Shown piece by piece: positions 12,701 through 24,280 of a stretch of DNA of 64,000 bases (position 1 is its first letter; every line of letters starts with the position of its first letter). The translations under genes were made by a program, and so were the position numbers. The stretch is from Branchiostoma floridae (taxonomy: Eukaryota > Chordata > Leptocardii > Amphioxiformes > Branchiostomatidae), in the NCBI RefSeq assembly GCF_000003815.2, contig NC_049989.1, positions 12,105,397-12,169,396 on the forward strand, given 5' to 3'. Under the pieces are notes generated by a model that saw only the letters and a program-made list of their open reading frames with translations, made no database searches and was not told where the DNA came from.

Positions 12701-13172
12701 TCATTGAACGGATGTACCAAGACATCCATAATCTTGTTGTATATACACTTCAGATCTTTAGATGTTCACGACAATCTTGAGAAGACCTCTATAGCAAGTA
12801 TTTTTTTATGTGGCGGCATTATGGTGACCCGGTGGAATCGTGAGAGTTGACGTTACATGGTATAGCTTTTATCTATAGTGATCAACTTCATATGCCACAC
12901 TACTGTATGTGGTTTATTGTGAAAAGACGTTAATATCTACAATATTATGTGTTAGTTTTGCAATGTCCTTATTCTACAGTGTTCATTTTCCTACCACTAC
13001 TGACGACAAAAGATGTAGAAAACAAACATCCATACATCTAAATTTTATTTGGAGATTACACTTTGTACAGCCATACCTGTGAGTGGATGTGTGGACGAGG
13101 GTGTCTGTGGCACCTCCTTCTCGTTCCCAGAGTCGACTGGCAACTCGGCTAGCTCTCCCATGTCTCTGGGTG
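9718..13172 (-). CDS. HVCN1: Voltage-gated proton channel Hv1, multi-exon, S3-S4 not seen
   Basis: This channel conducts protons through its voltage-sensor domain in plasma or phagosome membranes. Exons read on the minus strand: 13172-13077 (acidic N-terminus, possible start ATG 13161), 12499-12432 (His-rich, SHDHHHDKHDCRH), 11918-11693 (S1), 10995-10870 (start of S2) and 9920-9718 (last). Phases join correctly (1, 0, 1, 1) across GT-AG sites. S1 reads VVVLILLDTLIVILELLID, keeping the selectivity Asp and the following Glu and Asp of human Hv1. S2 reads EVLHVVSILIL, whose His aligns with human zinc-binding His140. The last exon starts GIIISV, as after human S4, then a heptad coiled coil (KLEHEHELVKRERDRLLKEN) that dimerises the family. 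The S3-S4 exon with the gating arginines was not found; the 195-N gap at 10329-10523 is the likely place. The S1-S2 loop is unusually long. Confidence 0.87.
10236..10523. repeat. (CACT)n microsatellite running into an assembly gap (195 N)
   Basis: Tandem CACT/CACC units from 10236 to 10328 are followed by N at 10329-10523, then an ATC-rich imperfect repeat to ~10650. The gap sits in the Hv1 intron/exon interval where S3-S4 should be encoded. Confidence 0.9.
12590..12870. mobile_element. MITE-like foldback in Hv1 intron
   Basis: Inverted arms of about 65 bp: ~12620-12690 reads ATTCCACCGGGTGCCATAAT and GCCGCCACAT, and ~12800-12866 is its inverse. The element lies between Hv1 exons 1 and 2. It has no coding capacity. 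Confidence 0.65.
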
Positions 13173-14567
13173 CTGGAAAGGTTTATATTACACTTAATTG
13201 ATACACAAAAGTGTAAAGACGACGTTGACTTAAATAGATAGCATCCTTTCCTCCCTCCCATTTTCAGTGTATAGGATTGCGCCCTTTTCCTTTTCTATAG
13301 CCCTTGGGCCACATAGAGCTAGTGTTCAACTACACACACCATACTCTTTCTCATAAGCGTAATAAATGTTGAGTGCTAAGCAGACAAAGCAACGTGTGTA
13401 AAATTTTTAAGTCTTTTAAAAGTTTTTTTATGACCCGTTACCTTATATTCAATGTACATAGCAAGTACTGTACCCACTAGGCTACTGCAGGGTTTATACT
13501 TTGTTAAATCAATATTAATGCTGAAGATTTGAAACAGCTTTTATAAACACTGCGTATAATGCATTCTGTATCAATCCATTGTTCAATATATTGTTAAATT
13601 TCTTGTTTAATTCATCATTTTAGCATTTTAGGTTAATCTATAATTTGCCGGAGTAGCTGGTATGTTACGCCAATATGGGCAGTATCATAGATAATTAATA
13701 CAAACACAGACTAAAAATGCTGACCGCTAACATTCCAAAGTGAAACATGTGGGGCAACAGGCGATAGCAGAAGTGGGAAGTTCACTTATCTGGCAATAGA
13801 AACTGGAACGTATATTTCCTTGATGCTATTTTTACCAAGTACAGCAGAGATACGGCCATACGACCGGATGCGGTAACACAAACATTTTCGTAAACCAGAA
13901 CCATACAAGATAAGGATAGTTCAGGGGCACGGAACGGGGAAGTATGTTGTTGACCTCACCACGACAACTTTGCTTCCTTCCACCTTATATATCCTAAAAA
14001 AACGTTGAACTTGAAGTAGAAATATCTCTGCAGTGGAGTACTCCCTCTACAAGACTCCATTTCATAAAATAATTGTATCAGTACAAATCCTTTCCAAACT
14101 CATTTTTATTCTTATGTATTGCATCTAAAGATATTGAAGACCTAAGTGGGACATGTTTATAACTCACGCCAGGCGGACATCGTTGACACTTGAACAAGTA
14201 CTCAGTCGTGGTGCCTTCCGTATTGATAATCACGACTGAGTGATTTTGACGTGTTTTTGCTTGTAAGACGTACGTAAAGATACCTCTATAACTGATGCCA
14301 TTATGAAGTTTCAAGTTTGCTTTATACAGGTCTAAAGTAATTATCACAAACAATGAGGCTGTTGCATCAATACCGCAAATCCCATGCCCTTAGTGCCCCG
14401 TAGTAAATGCAATTACAGTCTAAATGAAAAGGCACCTGTTCGACAAACAAAGACTTGGTTCAGCTAATATTGTTTGCCTTGACATGGTGTGTTTAGGAAC
14501 GGGATAGACAGAGGGGCTCGCTATATGATTACAAAAAGTAAGACATAAAAGAATGAATGAAGTGTTA

Positions 14568-14764
14568 GCGAGTGAGTGAGTGAGTGAGTGAGTGAGTGGG
14601 TGGGTGGGTGAGTGGGTGAGTGAGTGGGTGAGCGAGCGAGTGGGTGGGTGAGTGGGTGGGTGAGTGAGTGAGTGAGTGAGTGAGTGAGTGAGTGAGTGAG
14701 TGAGTGAGTGAGTGAGTGAGTGAGTGAGTGAGTGAGTGAGTGAGTGAGTGAGTGAGTGAGTGAG
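14568..14764. repeat. (GAGT)n microsatellite
   Basis: Tandem GAGT with GGGT variants. The long Thr-His-Ser-Leu frames on the minus strand are translations of it. Confidence 0.97.
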
Positions 14765-15009
14765 CGTGAATACACATATGTACGGTTGCATACTATCTAC
14801 CTATATCATCGAGGTATTATCAACTCTTCTAAAAATGTCGGAAAGAAAACAAGTCGAGAGCATCATCCTCTCTTGGTCATTCCTAGTACTAGTATTTATG
14901 GTTAACTTTTACCGTTGTACTACACATAATTAGTACTTAATAGTATTCCTTATTGTTAGACTGAAAATCAGCCTTTTCAACATCCCTTCTTGTATTCCGG
15001 CAAAGTATG

Positions 15010-15470
15010 GTCTGAAAATAAAGGCGACTGGTTTACAGGCTTCAAATCTATCAGTAGAAAACATAACTGCCTACCGTACTAAATAATCCCGATAAAAAAA
15101 GCAGCAGCGTGGGTGTTTTCGCCGACATGTACTCGCACTATGGGTGCGTTCTAAGCCGGGGTTAAGAGGTCAGGATGCTAAAATGGTGCCCCAGGTAATG
15201 TATGCAGAGCTCTTTGTTAGCTTTGCTGTACGAAAATGTAGTGTTGCATGGCATACCGTAAAAACTGGTCCACTTATGCAAACACACCACTCCGTTAAGC
15301 TTTTTCTTTTCGGTACCTTTGCATTTCCTTCAATTGAAATTACTAGTTACTGCAATGGGTATTTTCATTCTATGATGAGTTTGAAAAATCTTATGTTCAT
15401 TTGAGTGTAAGGAAAGAAGGATAGACTTTATAATGTTCACCACGATTTACGAAACATTATTTCGTTTCAA
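15010..15470. repeat. Diverged duplicate of 22530-22960
   Basis: Both segments share blocks in the same order (GGTTTACAGGCTTCAAATCT versus GGTTTGCAAGCTACAAGCCT; GACATGTACTCGC versus CCATGTACTCGCC; AGGTCAGGAT and TGCCCCAGGT). Both lie downstream of a minus-strand array gene, so they are old segmental duplicates of flanking DNA. Confidence 0.6.
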
Positions 15471-17038
15471 AAATAGTCTTAGAGTATTGTATGTCACCAT
15501 GCTATCATTTCGTGAAGTTTAGACAATCGTAAACTCGGAAAGTAGCTTGAACAAATGTAAAGGAGTAAGAATGGCTGATGATTAGAAAAAGGCTACCCCG
15601 GTAACAAGATGGACTAGTCCAAAATTAAGCTGTCAGACAAGTCGAAACCCCTGGCCCGGTTCTGTGCCGTGAATGAAAAGTTGTCTGCTTTCTTTCCGCT
15701 CTCACGTCAACCACAAACGTACGTGTGTAGACACAAAACATGTACAACCACCGTGCCAGGAAAACGAAATCATCTTTACAAACGTACAGAACGATATTCT
15801 TACAAACATACAGAAGATATAGATACAAATACCTTTCGAGTGTTTTGGTGAGTCCCGGCGCATTGCTGTGACAGTGTGTTGATCTACAACGTTATAATCA
15901 CTATTCTGCTCACGACGTAAAACAACTCCGCCGAACTTCTCAAAATATCCACGGAGCCTCGATCGATGGACGACAAACTCCAGTTGTTCTAGTGATCGTT
16001 TCTAAGTTCTCACGTCCCTTTCTCAAGCCGCAGTGCTCGGAGTGACAGGACAAGGCATGGTGCTTGGTGTACCCGGAAGTGTTACTGCAGCTGATAACCC
16101 ATTCTATCTATAACCATGGCATTCTGTGACGTCTTCGTGTCTCATTAGGGACAGTCCAATAATAGTCAAGGGGGATCGACTGAAGTTGATAATGTATACG
16201 GAAAGGATCATAGGAAAATTTTATAAGGCAATCAAAGTTTGAAATGGCGGTGTGCAAGCTTGAACAATTACGTAATGGGTTCAAAACACAATAGATATAT
16301 CCTTTGGTTATTTCTGCTTTGTCCCTTATCGTTTGTACGACAACGACATCTAGCGGATTTTGTAAGTATTACTTAGATTTTTGGTCATTGGTTAGTCAGT
16401 GAAGTGAGGGAAGTCCTCCGTAGTTCATCCAAGTGCACAGGGTCAGCTATCTATCCTTGTCGAGTGTATTATGTACTCAAACGGACAAACAGAGACACAC
16501 ACACACCTTTATCCTGTACATAGCTTGCTGATGTCACAAGTATGATCGTGTAGCAGAAAATTACAAGGCAATGTTTAATTTATTTGTTTGCATCAGGCCC
16601 ATGGCCCATAAAAGCAAACATGGTACAAAGATTTGAAAAAAAAAACTACGCCTACAAACAGTTAACTGTTACTTTAAAAAGCCATTACGTTATCAACTAA
16701 TTATTTCCGTGCCTTGTGAAAACACAATAAAATTGCAGATTTTTGTTGTTACATGTAAAAACTGACCGAAATCTTACATAATATGTTTCTTTGTTTGAAC
16801 CTTTACTTATTCATGAGAAGCTCAAATCGACCTGCAGGCCGCTTTTCATCGAGGTCATGAGGGAGGTTAGGGTCAGATGAAATATAACAGAGATACAGGT
16901 TACATCGAGTTCTAATAAATCTATCGACATAGATCATTGCATATACATAGTGCAAAAAGATATAGTAGAGCGAAAGCTCAGGGTTCATGATAGTCCGTGT
17001 CCGTTCGTTTTGGTCATTTCTTTTACTTCAAGAGTCTC

Positions 17039-20000
17039 TTAAAGAAGGCGTGTTTTAAGCTGTGCGTGTTGTATTGGTGAAGGCAACTTTTCAACCACGT
17101 AAATGATGACAAAGACACAGTACGAGTCACCACACCTGACGATACGGATGATGATTCCCCGCTTGTCCCGATTTCCCTCCTGTGCTGTTTCGTCTGTAAT
17201 AGGACCTGAAAGAAGAGTTCCACTTGTGAAACATCTGCATTGATTAGAGGACAAACGTCATTTTGTATTAGAATGTAAATTGTATACCGTAGAGAGAAGT
17301 GAACTGTTTAAAGTTATACAAAACCAATTTCCTTATTTCATACACCTACGTATATACGTTCTGTAAAAAAATTCATATTCCTAATGCAACTAGACAAACC
17401 ATTGATCATAAAACATATCTGCTCTTTTATCTCCACTATAACAGAAAAGCGAGGAGAAGTTGAATTTATCCAGCAATAGTCTCATTTTGTATCAGTGAAC
17501 TGTATCTTTTGAACATGTCTTGTTGTGACCTGTACTTTGCCCGTCGTGGCAAAATGTGCAGTAAAGGTCTTCATTCATTCATTGATCCATTATTGAGGTT
17601 TTGCTGTAGCTATATTTTTAGCCCCGTGTCCATTTGTATTTAGCTACCTGGTCTCTACTTGAAACCGGGCTAGCTTTGATCAAAGGCTCGTACTGAAGAG
17701 ACAAAATATATGATCTAGATGTCTTCTACCGTGTGTAATTTTCGTCGTCATCTCAAGACAGTTTGGCAGAACGTTTGAAGTGTTACCAATCAAAATGTTG
17801 TTCACATTAGATGCTACGGTCACGCTTGGAAAACAGGGCTCTGTCGGGTAGTTTGCCCGGCTGTCTATTTTGGTCTTTCTGGAGTGACCCCTGCGTGGCC
17901 CCGTGGGACACCATGCGGTTACCGGGCTATATTTGAGCACGGTCGGGCCCCGGATTTTTTACCTCGGAATTAAAATTAATCCGGGGCCCGGCGACAAATA
18001 GACGCCGTAACCAAATCCTGAAAACATCGAGAGGTATCCTGCTGTCCAACGTGAAAATTTTGTGGTTTCAGAGCCCGGCCGGTTCTATACCCTCAGCCCC
18101 TACAGCTAGGGACCGGTGCAAATATGACCGTAGCATAACAAGTACTATATCTATATATACACTGCTAATGCTATTTCCAACATGTTTGATATTGCTAATG
18201 ATAACTACCTGCCAACCTGACTATGTACTTAGGTCAGTGACTGACCCCTTGCTCGTAACTAGCTGCTAACTAGGAATGGCTTTCTTTTAAAGAAAAAAAG
18301 TTTTATCTCACCAGCAGGCATGATGATTTCCGCCCTATCTCCTTTCTGTTCCTCCTCAGTAGCCGGGGTGAGTTTAGCCCAGCGCGGCTCCAGTTGTCCA
18401 CAAAAGTTCTGCAGTTTCTCACTCAGTACGGGGCGGTCTGGTCTGTCAGTATCCATGGACATCACCATGGCGCCGCCGCTACTGGCAAACTGCATGGAAT
18501 CATCCTAGAGAAAGGAAAGAAGGATGTGAATTCTGAAAAGGAAGGCTTACAATCGTTATTTCCCAATATTCACCTAAACAGTGGTTGGGACCGTCTTAAT
18601 CCTATTGCTACGGTCACATTTGCACCGGTGCCCATAGGGGGTCTACCTACATTTTTGTCCCGGTGGGCCCCCGGATATCTTAAGGGTACGTCAGTTGTTT
18701 TTACGATTATGTTACGGCGTATATTTGTCACCGGGTACTACTCTCCAAGCAGATGTTGGTGGGAAAAATCATGACCTTTTCCATAAATAACGTATTTTTT
18801 CGACTAGCCTGCCCGGCATATCAGGAAAAAAGTCATGATTTTCCCCACCAAGCTCTGCTTGGAGAGCAACCGGGTCCTGGGTTGCTTTTAATTCCAACTT
18901 TACAAAAATCTGGAGCCCGGCCCGATATCTGGCGTAGACCGGAAACCGCAATGCGTTGTGGGATACGCCTTATCCCACCTCTGGAGCCCGGCCGTGCCCA
19001 AATATAGCCCCGTAGTCATAGGGTGTCACATGGTACCACGTAGGGGTCACGCCAGAAGTTGCATAATAACAGCCCGTGGACTAAAGGCTAGCTTGTTTTA
19101 TAATTGTCATAGAAGTATGAGTCGTTTAGGCATGTTAGTATGTACATTTGTACCTGTTTTGCCTCCAGGTCCTCTGCAGCCTTTCTCACACCTTCCTTCT
19201 CATCCCACATCTCTTCTATGACGAAGCAGGTTTCACTGCGGGAGAACTTGAACGCTTTCATCAGCTGCAGACAAACAAAACAGAAAGTAAAAACAAACAC
19301 ACCAAAAATCATGACAATGCGTCAACACGTTCTTGAGTTCTCGTCCAAAGTGTGAAATAAAATCGGTTCCTTCAAAAAAGCCGCTAGGAGGCCCAAACCT
19401 AAGGCTAAGCACTCATTCTCTGCCCCAAACTACCCCGCAAAAATCCGAACTACAGCATGAGCAGAACACGAGATATAAAAAAGACGATAGTTTTGCCACA
19501 GTGCCTTAGAAACCTGCTAGGGGGTCCATTTAAGAACCTACCTTGTGATGATCGTACATGACCGCAGCTGCCCCTTTAGAACCGTCCGTGTAGAAGGCGT
19601 CCGTCCCGGCGTCTTGGTCAGTCTCAACGGTCTCGTGCAAGAGCTGCTTTCCATCCCAGAAGTTCAGTGAGCACTGCACAGAAATGATTTTTTATAGATA
19701 CATCTTTACATGCCAACAATGAAAAATGGCGCAGCCGTTGCCAGGTTAATTGCCAATACGTACACGTACAGGATATATACAGAAGAAAGTTCCAAAACAA
19801 TACATAAATACCCTAATCTTTGAAAGTAAGATGGAAATATGTTTTGTCACTTTTCTATGAGACCATGCTATTGAACAAATAGTTTTGAACGCACCGTCTT
19901 AAGAGCATTATATTCTTGGTTTACATTTTTTTTAAAGAAGCCACAAAATTCCTCCCAAATTCCCCCGTGTTTGCAGGCAAAAAGAAAACTACCCTCCTCC

Positions 20001-20739
20001 TAACATCTCAGAACCCACACATAGCACCACATAATAGAAAAGGTGGGATCCTTCGTCTTTCACTGTCTCAGGAAAAGAAGTCGAACCCAACAAGTTACAG
20101 TTTATTTGTTTGTTTGTCCCGTTTCATGTTACCAGCAATTAGCATTCGGGCAACAATTTGCAATAAACTATTATTATTAATAATATTTAAAAACACAAAT
20201 ATGCGATTTTAGTTGAGATAGTTAATCCACAACGTTGTCTATCAGAGGTTATTAGCAAAGATATTACCTACCGTTACAACACGATGTGCTGTAAGGTGAA
20301 CACCCAAGAGGATGGCGCCTCCTGCTAGAGCTACTGTCACAACAACTGCCGCAACTAACACGATTTTCAGTCGCTGTTTTTTGCCGCTGTGGGCTGCCTT
20401 ATTTAGAAAAAAAGCATACCAACAATCATGACAATCCCTCAACACGTGTTTGAGTTATTCTCGTCGAAATGTTGAAACAAAATCGGCCCCTGTAGTTCAA
20501 TCTCTGGTAGTAAAGCAGTATTTTAAATCAAATGACAGTATTTCGACGTATTTTTGCTGCCACATGTAATACCTGACGATGGTATATGATCGTGAAGTTT
20601 AGTTATCCACCAGAAAAATGTATTTGAAAGCAAAATTCAATCTTACCTTGATGGCGGCAATCTCGTCCGGAAAGACTCCGCCGAGCGCCGCCTCAGATAA
20701 TGGAGGAACTTTCTTTGCATCATGATCACTGGACGTCAT
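17039..20739 (-). CDS. BRICHOS precursor A, beta-hairpin-like C-terminal peptide
   Basis: A type II membrane precursor of 273 codons. Coding exons (minus strand): 20739-20647, 20397-20272, 19673-19542, 19264-19154, 18504-18312, 17205-17039; phases 0,0,0,0,1. Exon 1 is a cytosolic head ending GGVFPDEIAAIK. Exon 2 has basic residues then a membrane span (IVLVAAVVVTVALAGGAILL). Exons 3-5 form the linker and BRICHOS domain with the family's Asp (MYDHHK) and two Cys (ETCFVIEE and NFCGQLEPRW; human chondromodulin has CGDL...W here). Exon 6 holds NRDKR, a furin-type site, then a 39-residue tail starting GIIIRIVRCGDSYCVFVIIY: two beta-strands around a C-x5-C turn, as expected for a hairpin, net about +3. 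The tail shares no sequence with C/D/E. A non-coding leader exon ends at 21583. Family assignment is strong; peptide release and activity are inferred. Confidence 0.85.
17870..19060. repeat. Inverted repeat copies flanking exon 5 of gene A
   Basis: About 70 bases at ~17880-17950 (GGAGTGACCCC...GGGCTATATTTG) are the inverse of ~18970-19055 (CAAATATAGCCCC...GGGGTCACGCC). The two copies lie in the introns on either side of exon 5 (18312-18504). A separate near-perfect hairpin with ~40-bp arms lies at 18741-18783 and 18824-18865 (CTCTCCAAGCAGA and its inverse). Confidence 0.6.
19925..20185 (+). mobile_element. LINE 3' end fragment in gene A intron
   Basis: It matches the insert at 24530-24930 in order (AAGAAGCCACAAA, CAGAACCCACA, AGAAAAGGTGGG, AAGAAGTCGAACCCAAC) and ends with GGGCAACAATTTGCAATAAA and AT-rich repeats. 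The ending resembles the tail of the LINE piece at 27885-28465. It is non-coding. Confidence 0.55.
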
Positions 20740-23700
20740 CTTACGCCTTGATCCTGGGAAAAAATACTTTGATCGTACAATCATCGTACGATCGCAAATA
20801 GACGGAAGACATTCGCGCATGTGTCGCACAACATTCGGCCGTCTTGTTAGTTTTGTTATGGTTAAGATTGTTGTAGGTTGTTTGTTCTGTAACAGCCTAT
20901 TTGTGAACTATATTACATCGAGATCGTGTGGTGGCCTACGACAAATGTCATCGCGCCATTACGACTGAGTTTTAGTCTGTTTTCAAGTAGGCTGTGACAG
21001 AAAAATCCGAAGATAAGGACCAAAGACAGGCCCAGGCCTTTTCCAAGCTCACAAGACAGCCTTTTGCATACGACACGGGCACGGTTATCTGAAGAAATCC
21101 TCTAGTTTTCGATCGTGCGAGCAGCATACGAATACTTTGGTCGGGCCCTGAAGACAGTGTAAAGTTATGGATGTCTATTACAGGCGCCCAGTTGCTCTAA
21201 TTGTATGTGCACCTAGGCATACAGCCAACAAAGTGATCTCCAATATGATTGGCATAGTGCATAATGGCATAGTTGAGACGAGAAGTCGATATTAGACTGA
21301 GGCTTTTTCAAGCAGGCTGAAACCTCAGATGGAACTATGGATTGGATTGCTGTAGCTGCCTCACGAAGCTTTCCACGAAATCGTCTTCCGGGAGGGACGT
21401 AAAACGGGGGTCCCGTGCTCGAGGAGGTGCCTCGACCACGTTAAACAGCCTCATTACTCATACTTTGGGTACCTACTGGCTGGCAAAATACACCAGATGA
21501 TTATTACAATGTTTCACACATTCAGATATGCAGTACACACGTACAACAAAAGGTTATATGAAAACAGTCACAACTTACGTACCTCACGGCCGTAGAACAG
21601 AACAGAACAGAGCAGGAAAGTAACCCACTTTTACCTAGTGATTAAGAGATCACCTGGTTGCTAAGATATCTTTTCAAACAACAAAAACTAGCACAAAAGG
21701 CATGTAAGCCTCAGTATAAGTACTACATTACGCTTGGGATTGCAGTAGGGGAACTTTGAAAACAGTTTAGAACGTCACGCCGACGTCAAAGAAGATTTTG
21801 CTTGTTCTGGATAAACAGCTTAGGGGAGCTTCTAACTTGTCAAGAAGTTTATGGAATTACAACAATTTAATTTAGATACGAAATCTATTCTGGAGATTTT
21901 AAGATGCTCTACTCTCATATATGTACTAGACATATCAGACTGACGGTATGCACGGAACTTTATTTTGTAATTGTCAATGTACTTTGGAAACATTTCTTAA
22001 GTAACTGCATATATTCTCTTTTTTCAGAACAATTTCAAACATCTATGTGATTCTGTCAGTGTTAGATTATGTTCTAACAATTTGCATCATTTTCATGGTA
22101 CATTCGGGTTATTGCACCTAAGAAAGTAGTTGCTATTGTCTTCTGTCTGTATGTTTTTAGGTTTCACAGCTGGAAAGTAGTCTTTGTGATGAGCCATCTA
22201 TGTATGGCACCCAGACATACTTTGCAGAGATGTGTGAACTGTTTTCTTCCCAGCCCACTGACCCATTTACTAAATGCCCTAATATGTTAGAAGACATTGT
22301 GTGTTAATGTCGCAACAGTTTTGTAATACTTATAAATGTATCTAAGATTATGGGATAAGGTAGAAATAGTCAGCAAGTCAAACAGATGTTAGAGATAGTT
22401 CTTAAACTGTAACGTATCAAACAAATGTTAAAGCTAATTCTTAAACTGTAACGTATCACAGCTGGGTTGTTACAAAGGTTTTGAACACAACACAACAAAA
22501 GGCTTCAGCCACCCATACGGCAATGTTGAATCGGCTCTACTCTGGCAAACTAAGGTTTGAAGTAAAAGCAGCTGGTTTGCAAGCTACAAGCCTATTAGTA
22601 AAAAAGGTACAACTTACCTACTATTGTCCCTTACGCTTGTGTGTGTTGTCCATGTACTCGCCCTGTGTGGGTGCGTTTGAAAAGGTTGAGAGGTCAGGAT
22701 ACCTGAATGATGCCCCAGGTTATTTACTGACCTATTTAATTTGTGTTTCCTTTCCGTACTTTGTGTTTACTTTCATGCAAACATAGCACTTAGTTCAGCT
22801 ATCTATATCTTTTCATGTATCTTTTCTTTCCCCTTCAAATTTTCTAGATTTCTGGACACTGGTCATTTTATTCTAGGTGTTTGAGAAGACTAGTTGTCAC
22901 CATGTTTACTCCGAATGTTCTGTTAAGAAAGAACCTGAGGTCAGTTATCCAGGCAAGATTTCTTGATTAGACTATAAAGTTACAAGTGGCAAAACAGGTT
23001 TGTCAATGATCATAATGACTTGCAAAAAAGGTTTTCGTTCTAACATATACTTGGGAAATTGGATTGTCTTATGGATGTTATCAATCATTACCAAGCAACA
23101 GTTGAAACAATGTAGAGACTTCACAAACACTTGATTGGAATCAATGAACAACAAACAAACCTTAGTCTTTCTGATTCATGCCATATTGTCCATGCAAGAG
23201 CGACATCTAGCGGTTTTGTTAAGAAAGTTTCTACGACGCCACTTCATGCATGTCATCCATGTTTATGTCCAACATGATTTTAGTCATTGGTGAGTGATAA
23301 GAGAAATTATAGGGCCTAAAATTATGCCAAGCATCAAGCCTTGTCACTCGAGTGGAAGAACCAACTTCAATATATTAAGTCAGATAATGTACAAAAAAAT
23401 CGGAACGTGTTCATGTTCAAAAACATATTGGCGATGTATGTACTTGTGTTGTTTAATCAATTCATCAATTCCTATCTTGATCTCCTTTTAAACATTTCGT
23501 GAAACACTCAAGTGACACACACACACACAAAGACAACATTCAATTTACTGGATTGATGGAGAAAGATAACATTCAATTTACTGGATTGATGGAGAAAGAT
23601 AACATTTATTAGGGCATTGCTGTTGAGTAATGTTTTATTGCCACGTGTACGTGCAGAAACCTTGTCATTCCTCTCAACCCATATGAATCAAAATCTACAG

Positions 23701-24280
23701 TACTTTTCACAGAATGTCAGTAAATAGCAATAAAAACAAAACTGACGTGTTAGTAACCAGAGTCCATATCATGATGTTCTAATTTTAACAATACTTAGAT
23801 ATAATATTCATCACTGTATTGTATAATGAACAACAGAAAACCTTAGTCATGTCTGATTCGATCATGCCTTATCGTCCATGTGACAGCGACATCTAGCGGC
23901 TTTGTAAGGAAAGTTTCTACGACACCACTTCATGATGTGCACTATGATTTTAGTCATTGATAAATGATGTAAGAGAAGACAACACATTACAAGTCTGCAG
24001 AGTGCTTATGAGAAATGAAAGAATCTGACCACCCATAGGTTAACATTAAATAGTACTGGTTATAGTCGCTTCAAAATAAAGTAAGAAAGTGCTTATATAC
24101 TGATGAATATTTATCAGTTCCTCAATATCTATCCATGCTAAACTTGTCAAACTTAAGGTATAGCTTGTAGTTAGCTTTTTACTATGAATTTCAGCAGGAT
24201 AATAGCCGAAATGTGTATCCATCTATCAGTTACTACAGTAATTTATGAAAGACCAACACATTGCTTGGCTTGACTAGTAT
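20740..24280. other. Intergenic region between gene A and peptide gene B1
   Basis: It contains the 5' non-coding intron and leader of gene A (to ~21680). 20880-21400 is related to the B1 and B2 upstream DNA at 26580-27070 and 41390-41600. 22530-22960 is the duplicate listed at 15010-15470. From ~23160 the duplicated unit shared with ~38760-39900 begins, including CGACATCTAGCGG repeats. I see no coding exon. Confidence 0.5.
21583..21680 (-). promoter_or_regulatory. Leader exon and proximal upstream of gene A, B-type
   Basis: Read on the minus strand, a non-coding exon ends CCGTGAG|GTACGTAAG (last exon base 21583). The same end and donor close the B1 and B2 leader exons (27290, 41817). AGCAACCAGGTGA lies just upstream, as in B1 and B2. 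No clear TATA box is visible and the exon start is unknown. This BRICHOS gene therefore appears to use the 5' module of the unrelated B family. Confidence 0.5.

Larger units (their letters stand above)
13173..17038. other. Intergenic region between Hv1 and BRICHOS gene A
   Basis: No gene is supported apart from the repeats listed separately. A likely poly(A) signal for gene A (AATAAA on the minus strand) is at 16579-16584, about 455 bases past its stop. A dispersed repeat containing CGACATCTAGCGG begins near 16345; related copies lie near 23200, 23890 and 39510. Upstream exons of Hv1 (5' UTR) could lie here but were not identified. Confidence 0.5.

Noticed and set aside
14160-14353. Minus-strand frame ending KCQRCPPG followed by GTGAGT, resembling a Cys-rich receptor exon
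   Set aside because: The CxxCPPG end and donor are attractive, but I see no polypyrimidine acceptor upstream and no neighbouring exon of the same kind.
22481-22786. 101-codon plus-strand frame as a gene
   Set aside because: Its duplicate at 15010-15470 does not keep the frame, so it is duplicated flanking DNA rather than coding sequence.
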